From contig NZ_SLVV01000014.1 in NCBI RefSeq assembly GCF_004340465.1, positions 98,071 to 162,070 on the forward strand: a DNA stretch of 64,000 nt, written 5' to 3'. Below are positions 55,894-64,000 of this stretch, piece after piece (position 1 is the first letter of the stretch; every line of letters begins with the position of its first letter). The notes beneath the pieces were generated by a model. It saw only the letters and a program-made list of their open reading frames with translations, was not told the DNA's origin and did not search any database. The position numbers and the translations under genes are program-made. Source of the stretch: Mesobacillus foraminis. GTDB taxonomy: Bacteria > Bacillota > Bacilli > Bacillales > Cytobacillaceae.

Positions 55894-57138
55894 ATGGGAG
55901 CTTTTAAGCATGTAGGTTTAGTTGGAGTTACGGGAGTCGGAGCAGCCCTCTGCTATCAGAACATTGTGGTGGAGTCCATAAAGAGGAGCGGGACCCATCC
56001 TCAGCTGACGATCCATAATATGCCGTATGATCAGTATACACAGCAGGACAATACCAAGATCGGCCAGACGGTGCTGGCCTCTCTTACGACCCTGGCCGGT
56101 GCGGGAGCCGATGTTATTGTGACGACGGCGAACACGGTTTCTTACACCTTTAAAACGATTAAAGAGGGATTCCCGAAAGTGCCGATCGTGGATGTAGTCG
56201 ATGCAGTCGTGGAAGCCTGCAATCAGCTGAACACGAAGAAAGTATCGGTGCTCGGGACGCTCATTACCATGAACTTCGTATACGGCGAGAAACTCACGGC
56301 GGGAGGATTTGAGTTAATCCAGCCGCCATTATCGGAGCAGGAAGAAATAGAAAAAATCATTTCCGAAGAATTGATTTACGGAATCGCAAGCGAGTCTTCA
56401 AAGAAACGGGTGCTCGAAATCATTGACGGTGTAAGAAATCAAGGTTCCGAAGCCATTGTCCTGGCATGTACAGAATTACCGATCCTTGTGTCTGCCGAGG
56501 ACATCAAGGGTGCAGCCGTAATTGACAGCTCCGAAGTGATTGTAAAAAAAGTATTGGAGCTCACCTGCAGCGAAGCAAAGGCTAGCAGCAAAGGACAGTC
56601 CGATGAAGCCGGCCAAAAGGACAAGGAAGATCTTTTGTTCGGGGACAGCTCAAAGTTCTTTCAATATGATCAACAGCCAGAGGTGAAGGCGTTCATTCAG
56701 GAAGGCATTCAGCAGCTCAATGAAACGAACTATGATGGTGCGAGAATGAGCTTTGAAAAGGCTGTTTCCATGGATAAGAACGATCCGGAGGCAACCACCT
56801 GGCTGGCGATTGCATTAGGAAAGAAAATGGAAATCACCAATATCGTCAATAAAATGAGATTGATGCCGAAATTCGAGAAAGCAGTAAAAAGTGCGCTTAA
56901 GCTGGCGCCGGATTCTCCAATGGTTCGCCGGATCAATGGAATCAGGCTTCTGAAGACGCCAACAGAATTCGGAGGAAACGTGGAAAAGGCGATTGAAGAG
57001 CTGCAGTACAGCATCGCTCACGGAATGGAAGACGCTGAGGTTTACCAGCTGTTGGGAAGGGCGTACCTGGACCTCGGCGAAAAGGAAAAAGGGGAGCAGG
57101 CACTTGAGAGAGTAAAGGAACTAAGTTTGCTTTCATAG
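55894..57138 (+). CDS. Asp/Glu-racemase-fold protein with C-terminal TPRs, first catalytic Cys missing
   Basis: 414 aa. Residues 1-225 match the aspartate/glutamate racemase superfamily: GLVGVTG at the start, and LACTELPIL with Cys192. The usual first cysteine (PCNTAH) is Ala79 in TTANTVSYT, so a two-base racemase mechanism is impossible. One-cysteine members include arylmalonate decarboxylase, where the first cysteine is also replaced. Residues about 265-414 form TPR-like helix pairs (NYDGARMSFEKAVSMDKNDP, AEVYQLLGRAYLDLGEKEKG). The fusion is uncommon. Start behind GGGAGGAAAG, 24 bp after the permease. Confidence 0.85.
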   Translation: MGAFKHVGLVGVTGVGAALCYQNIVVESIKRSGTHPQLTIHNMPYDQYTQQDNTKIGQTVLASLTTLAGAGADVIVTTANTVSYTFKTIKEGFPKVPIVDVVDAVVEACNQLNTKKVSVLGTLITMNFVYGEKLTAGGFELIQPPLSEQEEIEKIISEELIYGIASESSKKRVLEIIDGVRNQGSEAIVLACTELPILVSAEDIKGAAVIDSSEVIVKKVLELTCSEAKASSKGQSDEAGQKDKEDLLFGDSSKFFQYDQQPEVKAFIQEGIQQLNETNYDGARMSFEKAVSMDKNDPEATTWLAIALGKKMEITNIVNKMRLMPKFEKAVKSALKLAPDSPMVRRINGIRLLKTPTEFGGNVEKAIEELQYSIAHGMEDAEVYQLLGRAYLDLGEKEKGEQALERVKELSLLS

Positions 57139-57714
57139 GCTCATGCACCCTTTGGGGGAAGATCGCTAAAGTCTACGAAGCAGGAATGAGAAACATTCTA
57201 ACGATTAATTCGGACCGAAGACACAAGTTTTTCAATAAACGAGAATAATCGATTCATAAATGAAGAGAATCGATGCATAAACGAAAATAATAAATCTATA
57301 ATCCAAAATAATCAATCTATAAATGAAAAGAATCTATGTATAACCTTGAGGAAACATATATATATGACCCCAAACCTGTTTCTCAAACCCCATTCTGATG
57401 TAAATTAGGTTCTCTTAAGGGGATCTTTAGTGAATTTGTATCACTTTGGGGGCCAAAAGAGGGGAACTCTATTATTTTTCAAAGGCTGGACATCGGTTTT
57501 TTACTAAACTAATAGAAAGAAACCCTTTGAGGAAACGATCTATAGGTTAGAAGAAAGGGTCAATAGCTTAAGATAATTGACAGATTCATAGAGCTATTTT
57601 AGCTGCTTCTAAGCTGAGCAAATCTTCCTGCAGTGGCTCTTAAGCTAACGTTAGCCCAGTTTACGACATTGGCGTAACCACATGACAAATAAACGAGGAG
57701 GCCGGAAATCACAC
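57139..57714. other. Intergenic region within the cluster
   Basis: Splits the cluster into two transcripts. Holds the degenerate 21-bp repeats at 57245-57345 and AT-rich sequence; no terminator with a T run was recognised. A promoter for the fourth ligase should lie in the last 200 bases. Confidence 0.5.
57245..57345 (+). repeat. Degenerate 21-bp tandem repeat, about five copies
   Basis: AATC(G/T)AT...CATAAA(T/C)GAA(A/G)AG motifs start at 57247, 57268, 57293, 57314 and 57331; 21 bp is the main spacing. The type is seen in other Bacillus intergenic regions. Confidence 0.65.
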
Positions 57715-59205
57715 ATGACGATTATCAGCTCTGTAAAAGAATTCTCTGCCAGATACCCTGATTATCATGCTGTCATCGACAGTCATCAGACACTGACCTA
57801 TCGAGAGTTGGATTCTTATAGTTCAAATTGGGCACGATTTTTAGCAGAATCCGGCATTCAGCCTGGCGCTAAAGTGATGATCTGCCTTCGCAACAGCTCG
57901 GTGTTCGTTGCGATTCTCCTGGCATTGGAGAAGCTAAACACCATGATCATCCCGCTGAATTATCATACACCTTCCCAGGAAGTCGAACAATTAGCGGACG
58001 AATACGGAATTTCCCTGCTTATTACTGAAGAGTTTTTTAGAAACCGGTTTTCGGATGTATCCATGGATGTCCTTTATAAAGAGGAGGTCCGATTGGAGAA
58101 GACTGCTGGGGCCGGATCCCTTGATCAGGAGGATGAAGGAAGCCTGGAAAGTGGCGAGATGCTTTTCTTTACCTCGGGTTCAACAGGCAAACCGAAAGGG
58201 ATTGTGGTGAAAAAAAGCAATATTGCCCCTGCCATTCTGCCGGACATGGCGAAGGAAAGGCAATCAAGGCACTTTATTGTCAGGCCCATTTTCTTCCGAT
58301 CGCATCTGACCCTGGCGTATGGCACGCTTCTTCAATGCGATACGCTGATCCTGAGTGAGGACGATTCGCCAGGTGAAATCTACAGGCTGATCACGGAGCA
58401 TGAAGTGACTCAAATCACAAGCGGCCCTACAGACCTTCAGCAGCTGGTTGATTATATGGAAGAAAACTCTTTGAATATTCCATCCTCCCTGGCTGAAATC
58501 ATGAGTACGGGAAGAGCACTTTCCGCCGAGCTGAGAAGGAAGCTGCCGGCTCTTGCTCCACATGCAACGGTTATTGATTTCTATGGAACAAGCGAAGCAG
58601 GGCCCATTACGTCCATCGATCATTGCGAGTGGAACGAAAAGGCGGGCTCCTCCGGTCTCCCTGAATATTTTATCCAGCTGAGAATCATGGATGAAGATGG
58701 CAGGGAGCTGGAAGCAGGAGAAATTGGCGAGGTTAGTATCAAGTCGGGACAGATTATGAATGAGTACTATAATGACCCTCTGCTGACAGATCAAACCTTT
58801 CACGGGGAGTTCCTGAGAAGCGGCGACCTCGGCTATTTGGATGAAGACGGATATTTATATCTGGTCGGCCGAAGCAAAGAAGTCATCAATAAAGGCGGAT
58901 ACAATTTTTACTGCTCGGAGATTGAGGATGCTTTCCTGCAAATTGAAGAGGTCAAGCAAGCTGCAGTCATTCCGGTGGCAGACAAGAAATGGGGCCAGGT
59001 GCCGGCAGCATTCCTAAAGCTGCAGGGGGCCAATCACCCAGAAGAGGTGTGCGAAACCATCCGGCAGGCCTTGCTGACAAGGCTGGCGGAATATAAATGC
59101 CCCGAGTATTTCACGATTGTAGCCGACATTCCTGTGAACCTCGGCGGGAAGGTGGATAAAAAGTCTCTTGAACGATTGCTGAGCCAGGAAATCAGCGTTG
59201 GCTGA
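57715..59205 (+). CDS. AMP-dependent acyl-CoA synthetase/ligase 4
   Basis: 496 aa, full-length ANL enzyme: P-loop FTSGSTGKPKG (about residue 152), FYGTSEAGP, SGDLGYLDEDGYLYLVGR (hinge), KGGYNFYCSEIEDA and a late lysine in NLGGKVDKKSL, which is the catalytic lysine of adenylation. It differs from the three PaaK-like ligases. It may activate 4-hydroxybenzoate or another acid partner. GAGGAGG lies 14 bp before the ATG. An in-frame ATG at 57682 precedes that site. Confidence 0.9.
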   Translation: MTIISSVKEFSARYPDYHAVIDSHQTLTYRELDSYSSNWARFLAESGIQPGAKVMICLRNSSVFVAILLALEKLNTMIIPLNYHTPSQEVEQLADEYGISLLITEEFFRNRFSDVSMDVLYKEEVRLEKTAGAGSLDQEDEGSLESGEMLFFTSGSTGKPKGIVVKKSNIAPAILPDMAKERQSRHFIVRPIFFRSHLTLAYGTLLQCDTLILSEDDSPGEIYRLITEHEVTQITSGPTDLQQLVDYMEENSLNIPSSLAEIMSTGRALSAELRRKLPALAPHATVIDFYGTSEAGPITSIDHCEWNEKAGSSGLPEYFIQLRIMDEDGRELEAGEIGEVSIKSGQIMNEYYNDPLLTDQTFHGEFLRSGDLGYLDEDGYLYLVGRSKEVINKGGYNFYCSEIEDAFLQIEEVKQAAVIPVADKKWGQVPAAFLKLQGANHPEEVCETIRQALLTRLAEYKCPEYFTIVADIPVNLGGKVDKKSLERLLSQEISVG

Positions 59206-59362
59206 CAGGCCTCTAGCTTTAACTGACAGCATTCTCATCATACGGCCCTTGTGCTTTTATGCAGAAGGGCGAGTCACTTCTAAATGCTCACAATAAAATT
59301 CAAACGAATAGTGGAATGAGGAGGAGAATGGAGCACCCATTATTAAAAGGGAGTACAAACAC

Positions 59363-60202
59363 ATGCAGCTCAAATTAAATGAAGTACATAGCGTCAAGCT
59401 GACTTCGATGAATTATCTTTACCTGATCTTGTTTATAGGGATCACTCTCGCTCTGCATCTTAATTCCGTTTCTCGAACTGCTGCCGTTTTTGTGGTTCCA
59501 GTTTTTATTTTGATGGCCAGGAAGCTTCCGGCAAGCAGAGACATCCTTACATTTTTCAGCTTGTTTACCATCGGGGTGTTTACAGCCCTTACCATAAAAG
59601 AAGGACTGGACAGCACGTGGAACCATTGGCTTCTAAGCAGGGAGTACTACATCATTGCCACTCGATTGACCTTGCTGGTTTACATCATTCCATTCCTGCT
59701 GTATTGGCGGATCAGCAAAGAAGCGCCAAGATACTTGGCAAAAGGGTCCTTCACCAACACCATCTACACACCTTTCATCTGGAAGGGAATCAAGGATCCA
59801 ATCTGGAGAGCTCTTCTCATAGCAGGTTCGGTTAATATCGTTGTTTTTGCCTTTTTTATTGATCTTCCGTCCAGCAGTTCAGGTGCTATAAAGGTCATAT
59901 TTATCAGCTTTTTATTTGCCATTGTCAATGCTTCTCTTGAAGAAGTGTTTTGGAGAGGATTGCTTCTCAGCTATTTTGTGGATGCGCTCGGGGAAAAAAG
60001 CGGGCTGATTCTTTCCAGTTTTGGATTTGGGTTATATCACTTGTCAATGGGACTGAATATTTGGTTCTGCGCAGGGTTTATTGTCGGCGGCTTCCTCTTG
60101 GGAGGGCTGGCCATCCGGGCAAAAGGGATTCTTCCGTCTTTTGTCCTGCATTTTCTGATCAATCTGCTCATGGTCATGGCCGGGGCAATCTTTCACTTCT
60201 AA
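59363..60202 (+). CDS. CPBP family intramembrane metalloprotease
   Basis: 279 aa with about eight membrane helices. CPBP (Abi) motifs: EEVFWRG (about residues 193-199), FGLYHLS and HFLINLL. In bacteria such proteins serve prenyl-protein-type proteolysis or bacteriocin immunity. Here, within a biosynthetic cluster, protection of the producer is possible. AAAGGGAG precedes the ATG. Confidence 0.9.
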   Translation: MQLKLNEVHSVKLTSMNYLYLILFIGITLALHLNSVSRTAAVFVVPVFILMARKLPASRDILTFFSLFTIGVFTALTIKEGLDSTWNHWLLSREYYIIATRLTLLVYIIPFLLYWRISKEAPRYLAKGSFTNTIYTPFIWKGIKDPIWRALLIAGSVNIVVFAFFIDLPSSSSGAIKVIFISFLFAIVNASLEEVFWRGLLLSYFVDALGEKSGLILSSFGFGLYHLSMGLNIWFCAGFIVGGFLLGGLAIRAKGILPSFVLHFLINLLMVMAGAIFHF

Positions 60203-60255
60203 ATGAATGGAAGGATGTTCATTGGTCATCATTCGGGCTTGTAAAGCTGCCTGGG

Positions 60256-60846
60256 ATGATACGAATTCAAGGAATTGGGGGATGGGATTTGGACCAATAT
60301 ACTGAAACGGATTTTTATGAAATCCTGAAATCCATTGAGAGAACCACTGATATGCTTGAAAAACTGGCCCATGATAAATTGCAAGTCCGCGTTTTGAAAC
60401 AGGAAAATCTGGTGGATCGCTTTTTGGCGAATGATCCACTAGCAAGAGAAGCTCCTTGCAGCATCATGAGAGAAAGCTATTTATATTCCACCAAACATAA
60501 CCTGATTACATCCCATAACTTTGCCATCATCTATCCGGAACTGCTGCCGGGAACCCTTGAGGATGAAATCTATCTGAAGGGCAGAGGAATCGGGGAAGTC
60601 ATCCGGACGTACGAAATGCAGTCAAAGCGCATGCTCATTCAATACGGGTTCAGGGATCCGCATACTTTATGGGACATCCTTTATCAGGATGCGAGCCTGA
60701 GCTTTCCCATTAACGGGCTCGGCGCTGTGCCGTTCAAAGAATACACCATCCAGTTCCCGGGTTTCAGCTCATACGGAATAAAAATACTGGAATATTTTAA
60801 CCCCAGGGTTTTGGAGCTTGGCGCAAAGGCAGCACAGCCGCAATAA
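60256..60846 (+). CDS. Chorismate-lyase-like protein (UbiC/DUF98 family)
   Basis: 196 aa from ATG 60256, without a clear ribosome binding site. The open frame extends upstream into the protease gene but has no good start there, so the N-terminus is uncertain. The centre REAPCSIMRESYLYS... ITSHNFAIIYPELLPG followed by GRGIGEVIRTYEMQSKRML has the layout of chorismate pyruvate-lyases (R-E-x-x-L, then A-x-x-x-x-P, then LG-x-x-L). Chorismate lyase makes 4-hydroxybenzoate; such an acid would be a fitting partner for 3,4-AHBA. Assignment by pattern only. Confidence 0.65.
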   Translation: MIRIQGIGGWDLDQYTETDFYEILKSIERTTDMLEKLAHDKLQVRVLKQENLVDRFLANDPLAREAPCSIMRESYLYSTKHNLITSHNFAIIYPELLPGTLEDEIYLKGRGIGEVIRTYEMQSKRMLIQYGFRDPHTLWDILYQDASLSFPINGLGAVPFKEYTIQFPGFSSYGIKILEYFNPRVLELGAKAAQPQ

Positions 60847-60879
60847 CAGGCAGCCTGGGGCTGACAGGAGGAGAAGGGT

Positions 60880-61170
60880 TTGGACGTAGAAGAACAGAAG
60901 TATCGAAAAGCCAAAAGCATGGTCAACAAGCTAAAAGGTTTTTATATCCATGCCTTTGTATTTACAGTCGTCAATCTTGGTCTGTTTCTATTAAATATCC
61001 TGGTTTCTCCGGAAAAAATCTGGTTCTTCTGGTCGCTGGGAGGCTGGTCGATTGGTTTGCTTGCCCATGGAATTGTCACATACGGAATCACTCCGTTCTC
61101 TGCCGAGTGGGAAAACCGGAAAATGAAAGAGTTCATGGACCGGTTGGACAAGGAAGAAATTCAGAAGTAG
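60880..61170 (+). CDS. 2TM-domain membrane protein
   Basis: 96 aa from TTG behind AGGAGGAGAAGGG. The 2TM domain pattern KAKSMVNKLKGFYIHAFVFT with VNLGLFLLNIL, then FWSLGGWSIGLLAHG and EWENRKMKEFMDRL, two helices with both ends inside. The same domain is found on bacterial histidine kinases and as free small proteins. It ends the cluster 34 bp after the UbiC-like gene. Confidence 0.88.
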   Translation: MDVEEQKYRKAKSMVNKLKGFYIHAFVFTVVNLGLFLLNILVSPEKIWFFWSLGGWSIGLLAHGIVTYGITPFSAEWENRKMKEFMDRLDKEEIQK

Positions 61171-61287
61171 GTTTGGAAGGAAGCCATCAGGGGTAAACAA
61201 TTTTAAACAGAAGAGATAAAAGATCAAAAATGATAGAAACAGAGAGAGTAGGCAGTCATTGTAAGGCTGCTGATCGAACATAGAGGG

Positions 61288-61315
61288 ACCGGGCAGCTGA
61301 TGCCTGGTTTTTTTA
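61288..61315 (+). terminator. Terminator closing the cluster
   Basis: ACCGGGCA (61288-61295) pairs with TGCCTGGT (61301-61308) with one wobble, then seven T. The rest of 61171-61601 shows only AT-rich promoter-like sequence before the patatin gene. Confidence 0.85.
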
Positions 61316-61601
61316 TGCCTTTTGGCAGGGAGTACAAACAGAAAGATAGGGTACACTGATTGATCATTCAAGTTAAAACACCTTAAAGGCATTCCCCTTA
61401 GCCGTCATCTTCCAAATACCAATGGAATTTTGCTTCTTTCAAAAATTTCCATTAAATAAGCAAATAGTCCCGGTCTATTCATCGCCCTCTGGAAATATTT
61501 TGATTAGGCAGGTCAAATTTATCATTTAAAATGAGCTTTTCTTCCACCTGCCAGTTTTATAAAAAAAGAGAGGCTACATAGTGTTTAGGGGGAATCAGGA
61601 A

Positions 61602-63821
61602 ATGGCTGTTGGAATTGTGTTAAGCGGCGGAGGAGCACGCGGGGACTTTCAGGTGGGAGCGCTGCGCTACCTTTATGAAAAGAATATCCGGCCGCAGGTA
61701 CTGACGGGATGTTCGGTTGGTGCCATCAATGCAATTAAGCTTGCGGAAGGTGAAGGGGACGGCAATGATCCTTCCAGAGGCCTTCAGGGGCTGACGAACA
61801 TCTGGAGAGGGCTCAATAATAATGGTGACATGTGGCAGGAAGAGGACTGGCTCAAGAATATCAAGAATTCAAAAGTGGCTGCCTTCCTCAAGCAATCGGC
61901 TGCGAGTCAGATTGGTGCGGTGGGCCTCGAGGTTGCGAAGCTCGGCCTCGGGGTTATCGGCTGGATCTGGGTGGCCAGGGATATTGCCCAGACAGTAAAG
62001 GATCTGGATGAATTTAAGAGGGAGCTGGATAAAATCATCAATGCCAGTTCCCGCTCACTGTATAATCTGAACCCGATCCTAGATAAGCTGAATGATCCAT
62101 CCAGGCTGGATATAAACAAAGTAAAGCAAAGCGGCATTAAGCTTCGCCTGGCAGCAGTGGCACTGGAAAGCGGTGCATTGCGCTATGTGACCGAGACGGG
62201 AGAAATGCTCGAGCGGGATAACCACACAAAAGTGGTTGCGCCGGAATTGGTTTTATCATCCGAATGCCGGCCGATTGCCAGCAAGATTGAAGGCCTAAAG
62301 CAGGAACGGGCCAGCCTTCAGGAGGAGCTGCATAATGAAGCCGGAAACGGGAAGGCCCCCATTGTGGCAGCCATCCGTAATCTTACTGCAGAGATTAGCC
62401 AGCTGACGGCACAGCTAAACAGCTGCAAGCTCGCGAATCCTGCACAGCCAAGCACGCTTCGAGTCTCCCTTGTTCAGGGTGTCATGGCATCTGCCTCGAT
62501 TCCGTTAGCGTTTCCGCCAGTCAAGCTGGGGAGCGAAAATTATGTGGACGGCGGTGTTCGGGAAATTGCGCCGATCCAGGTGGCAATTCAGGAAGGAGCC
62601 ACAGAGGTATACGCCATCATTGCCTCTAACTCGGCAATGGAACCCGCTCACAGTTTGCTGAGCGGCAAGCGCCTGCCTTCCTTTGATGTAGGAGTGGCGA
62701 ACATTGGGGATGTGGCCAACCGGGCGGCTAATGACATCATGACCAATGAGACGGTACTGAATGAAACGGATCCTCCTAACGGATGGGGCGCAAATGTCAC
62801 AATCATTGAGCCGAACTTTGACATCCATGACATCATGACGATTGATCCGGGACTCATCGACATTCGCATGGCACACGGGTATATGAGGACGGATGACATC
62901 CTGAAGGCAAAAAAAGAAAACGCAGCCGACTACCGGCGGATTGCCAATGAGTATGGAGACAGTCGTCTTACGACCGAGATCATCCAGACACGGAAGGCGA
63001 TCTGGGAGAAGGAATATGCAGCAAACGGATTCCTGCTGCAATACGACGATGGCGGTGCACCAATTTATCCAGCACAGACGATCCAGGCTGACCCACAGGC
63101 CATCCTGGAAGTGCGGGAGCTTAAGAATAAGCTGAAAGAACTCGTAAATAAAAGGAGTGCGGAGCATGGTGAAGTTCCTGCAGATGCCGAAACCTGGTGG
63201 ACCAGCTGGGAACGCCATTCCTGGAGCCCGACCCGTGATTTGTGGATGAAGACTGGTCCCGCTGCCACCGGCGATGATATGACGGCGGGTGAAGTGCTCG
63301 GTATGGACCAACCTATTCAGTCACCAAATGGAGTTTATACGTTTGTCTATCAAGGCGACGGAAATCTTGTTCTTTATCAAAACATCAGGTTGACCGGATC
63401 CATTTCACCGGCATGCCAGCCAATCGCAGCACAAATCGAGAACATAAAAAGCGAGATTTCAAGTCTCCAGTCTGAGCTTGCTGGGGCCTCTGCAAGAGAA
63501 AAGTCAGCCATTCTTGCCCGGGTGCGCATGCTCACTACCCAGCTCAACTCGCAAAACACCAAACTTCGGGACTGCAATGCAGCAAACCCACCGCAGACCA
63601 CCACAAGGAGAACAGCCATCTGGGCTTCCAATACAGTGGGGGGCGTTGGAGTTTGCGTCATGCAGCCTGACGGGAACCTGGTGATCTATGATCAAGCCAA
63701 CCAGCCGCGGTGGTCTTCCAATACATGGGGCCATGACAACAGCCGTCTGGTCGTCCAGGATGATGGAAACGTGGTCATCTACAGGAGTGATGGCAGACCT
63801 GTCTGGGCGTCACGGGGGTAA
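61602..63821 (+). CDS. Patatin-like phospholipase fused to a bulb-type lectin domain
   Basis: 739 aa. N-terminal patatin domain: oxyanion loop SGGGARG (9-14), GCSVG (Ser38) and DGG (Asp316), the Ser-Asp dyad of lipid acyl hydrolases. C-terminal bulb-type (B_lectin) repeats GDGNLVLY, PDGNLVIYD and DDGNVVIYR bind mannose-type sugars. Two homologous coiled-coil modules, Cys222-Cys275 and Cys605-Cys658, interrupt the patatin and the lectin domain respectively. No signal peptide. ATG 61602 is preceded by GGGGGAATCAGG; GTG at 61581 is an alternative. Possible lipid-targeting toxin or surface enzyme; role unknown. Confidence 0.88.
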   Translation: MAVGIVLSGGGARGDFQVGALRYLYEKNIRPQVLTGCSVGAINAIKLAEGEGDGNDPSRGLQGLTNIWRGLNNNGDMWQEEDWLKNIKNSKVAAFLKQSAASQIGAVGLEVAKLGLGVIGWIWVARDIAQTVKDLDEFKRELDKIINASSRSLYNLNPILDKLNDPSRLDINKVKQSGIKLRLAAVALESGALRYVTETGEMLERDNHTKVVAPELVLSSECRPIASKIEGLKQERASLQEELHNEAGNGKAPIVAAIRNLTAEISQLTAQLNSCKLANPAQPSTLRVSLVQGVMASASIPLAFPPVKLGSENYVDGGVREIAPIQVAIQEGATEVYAIIASNSAMEPAHSLLSGKRLPSFDVGVANIGDVANRAANDIMTNETVLNETDPPNGWGANVTIIEPNFDIHDIMTIDPGLIDIRMAHGYMRTDDILKAKKENAADYRRIANEYGDSRLTTEIIQTRKAIWEKEYAANGFLLQYDDGGAPIYPAQTIQADPQAILEVRELKNKLKELVNKRSAEHGEVPADAETWWTSWERHSWSPTRDLWMKTGPAATGDDMTAGEVLGMDQPIQSPNGVYTFVYQGDGNLVLYQNIRLTGSISPACQPIAAQIENIKSEISSLQSELAGASAREKSAILARVRMLTTQLNSQNTKLRDCNAANPPQTTTRRTAIWASNTVGGVGVCVMQPDGNLVIYDQANQPRWSSNTWGHDNSRLVVQDDGNVVIYRSDGRPVWASRG

Positions 63822-63944
63822 TCTGTTAATAAACGCTTAAGTCAATATTGGAACACAAAGACATCGCATTACCGAGAGATTGACAGGAATCATGCGAATT
63901 AATTTAAAAAAGAGGCTGGGACAAAACCCTGCTCTGATAATGAA

Positions 63945-63985
63945 AAAGCCGGTGAAATTTACGACGAGTAAATTTCACCGGCTTT
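63945..63985. terminator. Perfect 18-bp inverted repeat
   Basis: AAAGCCGGTGAAATTTAC (63945-63962) and its exact complement (63968-63985) around loop GACGA, preceded by GAGGCTGGGACAAAAC, a phrase common in dispersed Bacillus elements. A terminator or REP-type element. Confidence 0.75.
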
Positions 63986-64000
63986 GATTATTTTTACAAT

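Noticed and set aside
62505..63311. 268-codon antisense ORF inside the patatin-lectin gene
   Set aside because: Shadow of a gene with clear catalytic and lectin motifs; no ribosome binding site.

Overview
The window looks like a low-GC, endospore-forming Bacillaceae chromosome (Bacillus/Mesobacillus/Cytobacillus-like). Support comes from AGGAGG-type ribosome binding sites, TTG/GTG starts, a CwlJ spore cortex hydrolase, a lipoteichoic acid synthase, a YhcV-like CBS protein, tandem CBO0543-family membrane proteins and many intergenic repeats. No rRNA, tRNA, intact insertion sequence or CRISPR array was seen.

Region 1 (about 1-24.6 kb) is an accessory strip of mostly single-gene units: GNAT acetyltransferases, APH-fold kinases, DinB, histidine phosphatase, NUDIX hydrolase, methyltransferase, oxidoreductases, and ArsR and Rrf2 regulators. 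Many units are separated by a degenerate repeat that begins like TTAAACTAACGGGTGC and ends in a terminator hairpin. Several genes are broken: an iron alcohol dehydrogenase, an AlkD-like remnant, a replication-like fragment, a site-2 protease fragment and a small frameshifted ORF.

Region 2 (24.6-45.7 kb) holds a secreted alpha-amylase under three CcpA/LacI-type operators, cwlJ, a 52-bp tandem array, a CPBP protease gene with an internal amber codon, an HPr-like protein lacking the catalytic histidine, a PadR/DUF1048 pair, a secreted subtilase, a 144-bp x 5 A-tract array, DUF2062, an LtaS-family protein and a GDSL hydrolase.

Region 3 (46.2-61.2 kb) is visibly more GC-rich and is the highlight. 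It is a compact gene cluster that looks like an undescribed biosynthetic system for a 3-amino-4-hydroxybenzoate (3,4-AHBA)-derived product. It contains a GriI-like aldolase and a GriH-like 3-dehydroquinate-synthase-II-type enzyme (together the known route from aspartate semialdehyde and DHAP to 3,4-AHBA), three PaaK-like adenylating ligases, a fourth acyl-CoA-synthetase-like ligase, an amidohydrolase, a chorismate-lyase-like (UbiC/DUF98) protein, a racemase-fold protein lacking the first catalytic cysteine and fused to TPRs, an ABC-2 exporter and a CPBP membrane protease. An attenuator-like leader precedes the first ligase. Ligase plus amidohydrolase plus aminophenol acid is the logic of benzoxazole assembly, so a benzoxazole or related o-aminophenol metabolite is the leading guess.

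Region 4 (61.6-64 kb) encodes a patatin-like phospholipase fused to a bulb-type lectin domain, with the same 54-residue Cys-bounded coiled-coil module inserted in both domains. All product and pathway statements rest on reading motifs by eye; no database search was run.
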